Source of the DNA: Rickettsiales bacterium UBA2645
GTDB taxonomy: Bacteria; Pseudomonadota; Alphaproteobacteria; Rickettsiales; UBA1997
NCBI GenBank assembly: GCA_002359655.1
Contig: DENL01000004.1
Coordinates: 6,538-49,213, forward strand
Direction: 5' to 3'
DNA length: 42,676 nucleotides
Position numbers and translations under genes: made by a program. The number at the start of each line of letters is the position of its first letter. Within the stretch, counting starts at the first letter, position 1. The notes beneath the pieces are model-generated. The model did not search any database, was not told the origin of the DNA, and saw only the letters and a program-made list of their open reading frames with translations. This document shows, one piece after another, positions 24,762-32,315 of the stretch.

Positions 24762-24896
24762 CTAAAGCTGAGTAATAAATCCTATACCAAAACATCACGC
24801 GCAACAGCAACAAGTGACTTGCAAGATTTATTGGAAAAAGGCCCGCTAGTCAAGAAGGGAGAGTTGAAAAGCACGAAATATTTTTTGAATTTTAAG
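24762..24896 (+). pseudogene. C-terminal winged-helix fragment of a Fic-type protein
   Basis: The plus strand reads LSNKSYTKTSRATATSDLQD followed by LLEKGPLVKKGELKSTKYFL. This matches the C-terminal winged-helix found after the Fic (AMP-transferase) domain, where SRATATRDLxxLVEKGxLxxxGxxRSTxY is typical. No Fic core motif (HPFxxGNGR) is found upstream; that DNA is occupied by the palindrome and the nuclease gene. It is therefore a remnant, left on the strand opposite to its present neighbours. Confidence 0.55.
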
Positions 24897-24901
24897 CAAA
24901 A

Positions 24902-26437
24902 CTACTCCCACTCAATCGTTCCCGGTGGTTTAGAAGTGAAGTCGTAAACCACACGATTGATGCCGCGGACTTCGTTAATAATTCTACTAGCAACACTGCA
25001 TAAAAATTCGGAATCAAAACGATAAACATCGGCGGTCATGCCATCAATGGAAGTGACAGCACGAAGAGCTAAGACATTTTCGTAAGTTCTGGCATCACCC
25101 ATTACGCCAACGGTTTTTATCGGAGTTAAAACTGAGAAGGCTTGCCAGATTTTATCGTAAAGGCCGGCTTTGCGGATTTCTTCGATATAGATTGCATCAG
25201 CTTCTTGCAGAACTTTTATTTTTTCTGGCGTGATTTCGCCAATGATTCTGATGGCCAAACCGGGACCCGGAAAAGGATGACGACCAACGGTTGAATCAGG
25301 CAAGCCTAGCTCTTTGCCAAGCAGACGAACTTCATCTTTAAATAACATTCGAACTGGTTCGAGTAGTTTTAATTTCATCTTTTTTGGCAAGCCACCAACG
25401 TTGTGATGCGACTTGATGGTTTGGCTAGCACCTTTATTTGGGTGCGAAGATTCAATCACATCTGGATATAAAGTGCCTTGCGCTAGGAAGTTGGCATCTT
25501 TGATTTTTGACGCTTCTTTATCAAAAACTTCGATGAAAGTTTTGCCAATAATTTTGCGTTTTTTTTCAGGGTCAGAAACGCCTTTCAACTTTGATAAAAA
25601 TAATTTTGACGCATCAACATAAACCAAGTTGGTTTTGAATTTTTTAGCAAAAACCTCTTTAACTTGAGCGCCCTCGCCTTTTCGAAGCAGGCCGTGATCA
25701 ACAAAAATGCAAGTCAGTTGTTTGCCGATAGCTTCGTTGATTAAAGCTGCAACAACCGATGAATCAACGCCGCCGCTAAGTCCGCAGATTACACGATTTT
25801 TGCCAACGATTTTTTTAACGTTATTGATTTCTTCTTTTTTGAAATTTTTCATCGTCCATTCTGGCTTGCAGCCGGAAATTTTTATGACGAAGTTTTCGAT
25901 GATTTTTTTACCTTCAATCGAATGCACAACTTCAGGGTGAAACTGCACGCCGTAGATTTTATTTTTCTCGTCAGCAATCGCCGCGTAAGGAGCTTTTGCA
26001 GTGTTGGCGATAACTTTAAAAGCTGCAGGAATTTTACTGATGTGATCGCCATGACTCATCCAAACTTGAGTATTTTTTACATCTTTAAAAAATTTTGAAT
26101 CAGCAACAACTTTGATTTCAGCTTTGCCAAACTCACGCTCGAAAGATTTGCCAACTTTGCCACCAAGTAAGTGGCAAATGAGTTGTTCGCCATAGCAAAT
26201 GCCAAGGATCGGGGTTTTTAAATCAAATATTTTTTTATCGATTGTCGGTGCGTTTTTTTCGTAAACTGAATTTGGGCCACCAGAAAAAATTATGGCTTTG
26301 GGGTTAATTCTTTTGATTTCGTCGAGTTTGATATCAGGATTTTTTACTTCACAAAAAACGCCAAGCTCACGGATTCTTCTAGCGATTAGTTGTGTAACTT
26401 GACTGCCGAAGTCGATTATTAAAACACTGTTAGACAT
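24902..26437 (-). CDS. guaA: GMP synthase (glutamine hydrolysing)
   Basis: Converts XMP to GMP with ATP and glutamine. The amidotransferase domain has its nucleophile Cys81 in GICYGEQ and the His-Glu pair in GVQFHPE (about 163-169). The ATP pyrophosphatase domain has the PP-loop GLSGGVDSSVV (219-229). The C-terminal dimerisation domain ends DFTSKPPGTIEWE, the canonical terminus. An upstream ATG at 26459-26461 would add eight hydrophobic residues; homologues begin near MSNSVLIIDFGSQ, so 26437 is used, giving 511 residues. No strong ribosome site is seen for either. A repeat-filled gap separates it from gpsA. Confidence 0.97.
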   Translation of the reverse strand: MSNSVLIIDFGSQVTQLIARRIRELGVFCEVKNPDIKLDEIKRINPKAIIFSGGPNSVYEKNAPTIDKKIFDLKTPILGICYGEQLICHLLGGKVGKSFEREFGKAEIKVVADSKFFKDVKNTQVWMSHGDHISKIPAAFKVIANTAKAPYAAIADEKNKIYGVQFHPEVVHSIEGKKIIENFVIKISGCKPEWTMKNFKKEEINNVKKIVGKNRVICGLSGGVDSSVVAALINEAIGKQLTCIFVDHGLLRKGEGAQVKEVFAKKFKTNLVYVDASKLFLSKLKGVSDPEKKRKIIGKTFIEVFDKEASKIKDANFLAQGTLYPDVIESSHPNKGASQTIKSHHNVGGLPKKMKLKLLEPVRMLFKDEVRLLGKELGLPDSTVGRHPFPGPGLAIRIIGEITPEKIKVLQEADAIYIEEIRKAGLYDKIWQAFSVLTPIKTVGVMGDARTYENVLALRAVTSIDGMTADVYRFDSEFLCSVASRIINEVRGINRVVYDFTSKPPGTIEWE

Positions 26438-26467
26438 GGAGAAAAAATTAAAATGAAACACCCCTTT

Positions 26468-26481
26468 CTGCGACGGGGTGA
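26468..26481. repeat. 14-base repeat unit, first copy
   Basis: CTGCGACGGGGTGA at this position reappears as its exact reverse complement at 26737-26750 and 26757-26770, either side of the 208-bp inverted-repeat element. The latter two copies lie inside the 3' end of gpsA. Confidence 0.85.
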
Positions 26482-26510
26482 CAAGATAGTAATACGGAAC
26501 AAACAGCGCA

Positions 26511-26718
26511 TACGCATAAAAATTATTCTAAAACTCGGTCTAATTATCCTCCCCTTGAGGGAGGATCGAAGAGCACAGAGATTCGAGGAGGGGTCAAAAA
26601 AACTTTTAGAAAATTCCTTTTAGCTTTTTAACCCCTCACCGACTCACCCAAAGGTTCGTCGACTCTCCCTCAAGGGGAGAGTGATTTAGATCGAGTTTTA
26701 GAATAATTTTCATGCGTA
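26511..26718. mobile_element. 208-bp element with ~54-bp terminal inverted repeats (MITE-like)
   Basis: The left arm (26511-26563) and the reverse complement of the right arm (26665-26718) match along their whole length, with two substitutions in the first 35 bases and one small gapped patch in the middle. Both begin TACGCAT and both end ccccttgagggag. The interior carries a further imperfect pairing (gaggaggggt with acccctcacc). No open frame is present. The structure fits a miniature inverted-repeat element or another large palindromic intergenic repeat. No clear target-site duplication is seen. Confidence 0.75.
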
Positions 26719-26736
26719 ATGACTAACCATAGTTTA

Positions 26737-26770
26737 TCACCCCGTCGCAGAATCTGTCACCCCGTCGCAG
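26737..26770. repeat. Two direct copies of the 14-base repeat inside gpsA
   Basis: TCACCCCGTCGCAG occurs at 26737-26750 and again at 26757-26770. The first copy supplies the gpsA stop codon (TGA on the minus strand), and together they encode most of the last thirteen residues of the protein. Confidence 0.9.
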
Positions 26771-27822
26771 GACGGAGTTAATATTGATTTTGAGATTATC
26801 GTTCTGATCTTGTTTGGTGAATGTTTGCGGGTCAAAATTTGGTTTATTTCTTCACACAAGTCTAGCTGCAATTTTAACTTTTTTGCGATCTCGCAAACTG
26901 CTGAAGCAGAGAATTCACCTTCATAGGTTTGACCAGTTTCTTTGGCGATTTGAGCGTAAGATTTGCCTCGAGCAAGCAATACGCCAAGCGAATTATTACG
27001 TGATTTAGTTGAAGAACAGGTCAGAAAAATATCACCAAAACCAGCAGCGTGAGAAATATCAGTCGAGGCTTTCATTTTTTTGCACAAGGCTTGGATTTCA
27101 GAAATTCCCTTCATCACAACCGCTGATTTAGCATTCACGCCAAGACCAAGTCCTTCAACGATTCCACAGCCAATCGCAATAACATTTTTAACAATGCCGC
27201 AGATTTCAGCAGTGCGCGGATCTTTAAAATAATGCGCTTGAAAATTATCATTACTTAAAATCTCAATAACTTCACGAGCTAATTTTTTATTGCGTGAAGC
27301 AATGGTGGTGACGCTTGGCTCTTGATTTGCGACTTCAATAGCAAAGTTTGGGCCAGAAAAAACTGCGTAATTTTTAATTTTAGTAGTTTTTTCAAAAGCA
27401 TCAGAAAGCAACATCAAAGAATTATGCTCAAAACCTTTTGAGCAGATGACAAAGCCACAGTTTTTTTTGAGTTTTATTTGTTTGATTTTTGTAAAAATCT
27501 CGGTAGCGCTTGAGCTTGGCGTCACAATAAAAACTAAATCTGCAGTTTTTATTTCTTCGGAAAAATCTTCAATCGCTTTGATATTTTTGCTTAATTTTAT
27601 GTTAGGCAAAAATCTTTGATTAGTATTTTTTTTGTTAATTTCTTCAACGATATCGAGGCGATTTGCCGATAGAAATACTTTGCTAGAGTTTTGCGCAACA
27701 AGGTTTGCAATCGCTGTTCCCCAAGATCCAGCGCCGATTACGATAATTTTTTTACTTACAAAACCGTTTTTTTGTGAGGCAAGTTGAAAATTGCTCGCTC
27801 TTTGGGCTGCGTTATTTTTCAT
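26737..27822 (-). CDS. gpsA: Glycerol-3-phosphate dehydrogenase [NAD(P)+]
   Basis: Makes sn-glycerol-3-phosphate for phospholipids. The 361-residue protein has the NAD(P) motif VIGAGSWGTAIANLVAQNS, FVICSKGFE, VFSGPNFAIEVA, the catalytic-lysine helix GIVKNVIAIGCGIVEGLGLG, and FGDIFLTCSSTKSRNNSLG. Two things are odd. The N-terminus has about 23 residues before the Rossmann fold. The C-terminal residues TPSCDGVTDSATG are encoded by two copies of the 14-base repeat found nearby, so the original end has been replaced or extended. Neither change touches the active site. acpS lies 6 bp upstream. Confidence 0.95.
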   Translation of the reverse strand: MKNNAAQRASNFQLASQKNGFVSKKIIVIGAGSWGTAIANLVAQNSSKVFLSANRLDIVEEINKKNTNQRFLPNIKLSKNIKAIEDFSEEIKTADLVFIVTPSSSATEIFTKIKQIKLKKNCGFVICSKGFEHNSLMLLSDAFEKTTKIKNYAVFSGPNFAIEVANQEPSVTTIASRNKKLAREVIEILSNDNFQAHYFKDPRTAEICGIVKNVIAIGCGIVEGLGLGVNAKSAVVMKGISEIQALCKKMKASTDISHAAGFGDIFLTCSSTKSRNNSLGVLLARGKSYAQIAKETGQTYEGEFSASAVCEIAKKLKLQLDLCEEINQILTRKHSPNKIRTIISKSILTPSCDGVTDSATG

Positions 27823-27828
27823 TTTATT

Positions 27829-28242
27829 TTATGAGATTTTTTCGATTACAACAAAAGCACTTGCTAGAGAGTTTTCATCAGACAAAGACAGGTGAACTAG
27901 AAAATTTTTACAGTTGAAGTGATTTTTGATGAACTCTTCTTTCTGGTTAAGAATTAAGATAGTTGGCTTTCCTAAAATGGAATTGTCAATTTCAATATCT
28001 TTAAAATTAACTCCTCTGCCAATTCCAAGTCCGAGAGCTTTTGAAAAAGCTTCTTTAGCAGCAAATCTTTTAGCATAAAATGCAGCGCGCGGTGAAGAAA
28101 TTTCATCGCCAATTTTTATTTTTTGAGCTTTGTTAATTTCATTTTCGGTAAAAATTTTTTCTTCAAATTTTTCTTTGAATTTAAAAATCAGATTCTGAAT
28201 TCTGCTGACAGAAATTAAATCAGTTCCAATGCCAAGTATCAT
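27829..28242 (-). CDS. acpS: Holo-[acyl-carrier-protein] synthase
   Basis: Transfers 4'-phosphopantetheine from CoA to apo-ACP. The 137-residue length is usual. The Mg-binding Asp is in MILGIGTDLISVSRIQ (residue 8), and the second motif FAAKEAFSKALGLGIGRGVNF holds the Glu and Lys of the active site. LVHLSLSDENSLASAFVVIE is the typical C-terminal strand pair. It starts the acpS-gpsA pair on the minus strand and is divergent from the secretion-platform genes. Confidence 0.96.
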   Translation of the reverse strand: MILGIGTDLISVSRIQNLIFKFKEKFEEKIFTENEINKAQKIKIGDEISSPRAAFYAKRFAAKEAFSKALGLGIGRGVNFKDIEIDNSILGKPTILILNQKEEFIKNHFNCKNFLVHLSLSDENSLASAFVVIEKIS

Positions 28243-28345
28243 TTTAATGAAAAAAAAATTGTATGTTTGGTTTGCGATAATTCTATTTTGTCTTAGAATA
28301 ATTAAGCGTTAGTTTTGCCCTAATAAAAATAATTCCGCCAAATAA

Positions 28346-28475
28346 ATATACCAAAGCTACTTGAAATTTGAACAACTGGCTTTGATATATCTGGGTTCCC
28401 TGCGAACGCGGGGCGCGACTCGTGTCGTGAAAAAAAATTAAAATATACCTTATTCCAAAGAACTTTGGTATATCT
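28346..28475. repeat. Cluster of small palindromes between acpS and the GspL-like gene
   Basis: The gap contains several short stems: ATATACCAAAG (28346-28356) with its reverse complement CTTTGGTATAT (28463-28473); the stem CCAAAG-aa-CTTTGG (28455-28468); a GC-rich stem CCCTGCG-aa-CGCGGGG (28398-28413, one G-T pair); and CGAC-tcgt-GTCG just after. A near-direct repeat ctttgatatatct / ctttggtatatct flanks the GC-rich part. This looks like another intergenic palindromic element, placed in the divergent promoter region. Confidence 0.6.
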
Positions 28476-28494
28476 ATCTGTAAACTACAAAAAG

Positions 28495-30060
28495 ATGTTA
28501 TCTAGAAAAAAATCATTCGTTATTACAATCGGCAACTATGGCGCTGTCGTTGCTTTGCACTGCGATAAAGAAATCAAAAGCAAAATCTTTTTAGAAGACT
28601 TAACCGAAGAATTAAAAACTGATTTAAAAACTTTATTCACTAAAAACCGCTCAATAGAAATTGCGGTGATGATTGATACTATTGATCAAAGCTATAAGAA
28701 AAAATCTTACCCGCTAATCAAAAAAAGTGATTTAGAACATATCATCAAGCGCGATATGTTAAGTGATGGCGATAATGAAAGCTTTAAAAGCTTTATCATC
28801 AACTCTTCTGACGAGAAACCAAAAGTTCTAAAAAATTCTACTACAAACAGCAAGGTTAAAAGCGAATGCTTATTTGTCTCTGTAGCTAACTCAGAAACAA
28901 TAACTAAATGGCTAGATTTTTTACTCGATATGCCAAATCGCTTGAGCGGCATTTATATGTTGCCAATCGAATCTTTTGATCTTTTTCAACTTCTTAAAAG
29001 CGATATTAAGGCTAGTTCTAAAGCTAAAAGTGTTGCGGTTGATAACGTTTATTTTTTGTTCATACAAAGTAAATCAAGCGGCTTTAGACAAATCGTGTTT
29101 TCTGACCACGGCATTATTTTTACTCGCTGCGTAACTTACGATCTGCAAGAAAAAGAATTTTTAGAAAAATATGAGCACGATATCTACAGCACATTTGAAT
29201 ACTTAAAAAGACTACTTCCTGACATCAGAATTTCTGAGATTGACATAGTAAATATTTTGTCAAACGAAGCTTTAGAGAAAGTCAAAACTATTATTTCTCC
29301 TGAATTAAATTTTGTTAATTACACGCCATTTCAAGCTGCGTCGGTAGCTGGCTATGAAAATATCTTGCCAGAAAACGCAAGCTACTGCGACTTATTGATG
29401 TCGAAAGTTTTTGCCAACAGCAAAAAGATTTTAAAATTTACCAATCCAAGAATTCGAATTTTAGACAAATTTTTCTTTTACAGTAAATTTTCATATTTAC
29501 TCAATATCTTTCTTTTGTTGGCGACCTTTGTTTTGATTATAGTAGTATTTATCATCGCCGATAAGAACAGAGACCTTCTTAAAAAAGCTGAATTATCAAA
29601 ATCTGCAGCACTGAAAGAACTTAGCGATATCAAACTTTCATCCAAAGAAGAAAGTGCGGAACTAACTGAAAATGGCAATCCAGTTGATATTGAAAGAGTA
29701 ATAGATTTTGGAAAAATCGATGAATCTTTAAACTCGATTGGTACTGACTTTACAAAAGTTTATAGCAATTTGCGCTTTCTGAAAGATGAAGATATTAAGC
29801 TACATTTATTTTTATATTCAGTGCCTTCTTTTGATTATAAAAATCCTGAAGCATACAAAAAATATTTAATCTCTTTCAAAGGAGATTTAGGAAATAAAAG
29901 TGGCGACATTGACGACTTATTCAAAGGATTTGACTCTCTTACAGCCAAAACTAAAAAAAATTTTCCAAATGATTCTGTTAAATATTCAGATATTCCGCGT
30001 AACATTGATTTTGCTCAAAAGTACTACACTTTCCCTGTTGAATTCACCCTCTCCAAATAA
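28495..30060 (+). CDS. GspL/PilM-PilN-like inner-membrane platform protein
   Basis: A 521-residue protein. The start is taken at the ATG at 28495; a TTG at 28465 would add ten residues from repeat DNA. Residues 1 to about 320 look like a divergent cytoplasmic actin-like (ASKHA) domain as in PilM or the N-terminal half of GspL. One strong transmembrane helix follows at about 335-355 (LLNIFLLLATFVLIIVVFII), then a short coiled coil (KNRDLLKKAELSKSAALKEL) and a periplasmic domain of about 130 residues. This layout equals PilM plus PilN in one chain, which is the layout of GspL. The next two genes resemble PilO/GspM and PilP/GspB. The assignment rests on layout and neighbourhood, as the sequence itself is divergent. 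Confidence 0.55.
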   Translation: MLSRKKSFVITIGNYGAVVALHCDKEIKSKIFLEDLTEELKTDLKTLFTKNRSIEIAVMIDTIDQSYKKKSYPLIKKSDLEHIIKRDMLSDGDNESFKSFIINSSDEKPKVLKNSTTNSKVKSECLFVSVANSETITKWLDFLLDMPNRLSGIYMLPIESFDLFQLLKSDIKASSKAKSVAVDNVYFLFIQSKSSGFRQIVFSDHGIIFTRCVTYDLQEKEFLEKYEHDIYSTFEYLKRLLPDIRISEIDIVNILSNEALEKVKTIISPELNFVNYTPFQAASVAGYENILPENASYCDLLMSKVFANSKKILKFTNPRIRILDKFFFYSKFSYLLNIFLLLATFVLIIVVFIIADKNRDLLKKAELSKSAALKELSDIKLSSKEESAELTENGNPVDIERVIDFGKIDESLNSIGTDFTKVYSNLRFLKDEDIKLHLFLYSVPSFDYKNPEAYKKYLISFKGDLGNKSGDIDDLFKGFDSLTAKTKKNFPNDSVKYSDIPRNIDFAQKYYTFPVEFTLSK

Positions 30061-30063
30061 GTA

Positions 30064-30723
30064 ATGAAACTAATTAATTTGCGCAAAAACATCATTAGAA
30101 ACTTCACTGCTTCTGGAGTTATAGTAGTGATTTTTGCACTCATTACTCTCTACAGTATAATTCAAAAAAAATCCGAATTAGAAGAAATAGCAAAACTTAA
30201 TTCTGAGACATCCGTAATTAAAGCCAAATCTGAGGAAGTAAAAAACAAAATTGCTGAATCAAAAAAATATCAAGAAATTTGGAAAACCATCACTGCTAAT
30301 AAAAAATTTATTGGTACCATCAAAGCTGATGAAATTATTTCCAAAATGGAAGCCATAGGCCAAAAATATTCAATCAACAAACCAAACATAAAGTTAACTA
30401 TTCCAGAAAATGTTGAAGGAACTAACTTACTTAAAAGATCTACTATTACTGTTACAGTAAGCAAAGTAAGCTTGGATTTTGAAGCTTTGAACGACGCTAA
30501 AGCATTGTATTTTATTTCAGAGTTTTTGAATTCAATTCCAGGTTACCCTGTGGTTTCAAACTTCGAAATGAGCAAGACCAAAAAATATACTGATGAAGAT
30601 TTAATTAGAATCAGCTCTGGCAATACATCTGGTGCAATTTCCGTAAAGGTAGAATTTTTCTGGTATATTTACAAAGATAAGACAAATCCAAAATCTATAA
30701 CACCAGAAAGCCCTAAAAAATAA
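30064..30723 (+). CDS. PilO/GspM-like inner-membrane protein
   Basis: A 219-residue protein, 3 bp after the GspL-like gene. It has a short basic cytoplasmic start (MKLINLRKNIIRNF), one transmembrane helix at about 15-32 (ASGVIVVIFALITLYSII), a coiled coil to about residue 75, and a periplasmic domain with alternating strands and helices (TITVTVSKVSLDFEALNDAK; YFISEFLNSIPGYPVVSNFE). This is the standard architecture of PilO and GspM, which pair with PilN/GspL. Sequence similarity is low, so the name is based on architecture and gene order. Confidence 0.5.
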   Translation: MKLINLRKNIIRNFTASGVIVVIFALITLYSIIQKKSELEEIAKLNSETSVIKAKSEEVKNKIAESKKYQEIWKTITANKKFIGTIKADEIISKMEAIGQKYSINKPNIKLTIPENVEGTNLLKRSTITVTVSKVSLDFEALNDAKALYFISEFLNSIPGYPVVSNFEMSKTKKYTDEDLIRISSGNTSGAISVKVEFFWYIYKDKTNPKSITPESPKK

Positions 30724-30743
30724 GACCAAACGCAGCTAAAAAC

Positions 30744-31610
30744 ATGAGAAAATTTCTTTTTTCCAGCTTGGTAGTTTTTGCTATAGCTTCTGTTAATATT
30801 AAATCTTTTGCTCAAGATACAACAAAGCCACAAGCCTTAAAAGAAGATTCTTCAAATCTTGCAATAATTCCTTCAACTGGAGATAAAAAAGCTAACGAAG
30901 ACCAAACCAAAAAAGACTCTCAAGCACCGAGCTTGGATGTTAAAAAATCAGATCTGATTAGTAATCAAACAGAAAATACACCTCTTGTCGATAGTATACA
31001 AAATGGTATGGCCAGTTTATTACTCGGAAATAAAACCACCTCTTTAATGTTTGATGATAAAGAAAACGAAAATATCGAAAGAGCACTTGATTCTCTCAAA
31101 AATAACCAACTCTACGTACCAGAACAACAACAAGAAGTGGTAAAAAAAGTAGCGCAAGATGATTCCGAAAGTGAAAGCTTAAACTCAAAATCTTACATCT
31201 ATCTTGGTTCAATAATGTATTCTAATCCGCAGAATTGGGTGGTGTGGATCAATGACAAGAAAATTACCTCCGAAGATAATAAAAAAAATAAAGAAATTTT
31301 TGTGAGGTCAATCGAGAGAGATAGAGTTTCGATTTTATGGAATATCAGCCCTAGTAAACTAAAAGTTTTACTCGGTAAAGTAGCTGATAATTTAAAGCTA
31401 AAAACAAATTTAGCAGGGGAAGCTGAGGTAAGGTTTTTATTACATCCAAATCAAACTTTTATACTTGGATCAAACTCTGTTGTTGAGGGAAAATTTGTGA
31501 CTAACACGACTAATAAAAAAGATTCATTTAGCGATAAAGTTGCAACGAAAGCCAATGATTTTGGCATCAACAAAACTAATTTAACTAATATAATCAACTT
31601 GACTAAGTAG
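30744..31610 (+). CDS. Secreted PilP/GspB-like periplasmic protein
   Basis: A 288-residue protein with a clear signal peptide (MRKFLFSSLVVFAIASVNIKSFAQ, cleavage probably after SFA). A long polar, low-complexity linker follows to about residue 145. The C-terminal part has YIYLGSIMYSNPQNWVVWIN with DRVSILW about 30 residues later, the strand pattern of the C-terminal domain of GspB/GspC/PilP proteins, which link the inner-membrane platform to the secretin. It lies 20 bp after the PilO-like gene and closes the three-gene group. Divergent; no precise family name is justified. Confidence 0.5.
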   Translation: MRKFLFSSLVVFAIASVNIKSFAQDTTKPQALKEDSSNLAIIPSTGDKKANEDQTKKDSQAPSLDVKKSDLISNQTENTPLVDSIQNGMASLLLGNKTTSLMFDDKENENIERALDSLKNNQLYVPEQQQEVVKKVAQDDSESESLNSKSYIYLGSIMYSNPQNWVVWINDKKITSEDNKKNKEIFVRSIERDRVSILWNISPSKLKVLLGKVADNLKLKTNLAGEAEVRFLLHPNQTFILGSNSVVEGKFVTNTTNKKDSFSDKVATKANDFGINKTNLTNIINLTK

Positions 31611-31614
31611 TTAG

Positions 31615-32220
31615 TTATTTTTTTATAAATCTGCTTCCCGGTTTTACTGCTTCAACATTTTTTAGCTCTTCTGGAATATTATTTTCTGCAAATGTTTTTA
31701 CATTTATTTTTAGCAAAGAAATTACTGGTACAGCCATTTTTTTTTCTAAATTTTCTTCGCCACTACGATCAACCAAAGAAGCTTCTGCTACAATTTTAGC
31801 TTTGAATTTTTTAACTAAATCGAAAGTTTCAAGCGAAGATTTTCCTGTAGTAATCACATCTTCAACCACAAGAACACGAGCGTTTTCAAGCAATTCAAAG
31901 CCACGACGTAATTCAAACTGGCCATTGACTCTTTCACAAAAAATTGTTGGTAAGTTTAGTTGTCGACCAATTTCATAGCCAACTACAACACCGCCCATTG
32001 CAGGCGCAACCACGATATCGGCAAAATTTTTGCCAAGTTTATTTTCAATTTTAATAGCCAGCTCTTTGCAAAGTTTTTCTGACCTTTTTGTCTCCATCAA
32101 AACTCTGGCGCATTGAATGTAAGTGTCAGAATGAAAACCAGAAGATAAGATAAAATGACCTTTTAGAATTGCTTTCGCGTCAATAAATTCCTGTAAAATT
32201 TCTTGCTCTTTAAGACTCAT
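31615..32220 (-). CDS. pyrE: Orotate phosphoribosyltransferase
   Basis: Joins orotate to PRPP to give OMP. The 201-residue protein has GHFILSSGFHSDTYIQCARV at the start and the PRPP-binding loop VLVVEDVITTGKSS, both signatures of PyrE. ADIVVAPAMGGVVVGYEIGRQL is the flexible central block. It is convergent with the PilP/GspB-like gene, with only 4 bp between the stops. With pyrC and pyrG it shows that pyrimidine synthesis is kept, although the genes are scattered. Confidence 0.95.
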   Translation of the reverse strand: MSLKEQEILQEFIDAKAILKGHFILSSGFHSDTYIQCARVLMETKRSEKLCKELAIKIENKLGKNFADIVVAPAMGGVVVGYEIGRQLNLPTIFCERVNGQFELRRGFELLENARVLVVEDVITTGKSSLETFDLVKKFKAKIVAEASLVDRSGEENLEKKMAVPVISLLKINVKTFAENNIPEELKNVEAVKPGSRFIKK

Positions 32221-32315
32221 AATCGAGATTGTGGGGGTTGAAAATACATCTGCAGAAAGGCTTTATCAAAGCCCAGACAAAATATAATTCGAAGTAAAAA
32301 TCAGGCTCCAAACTT

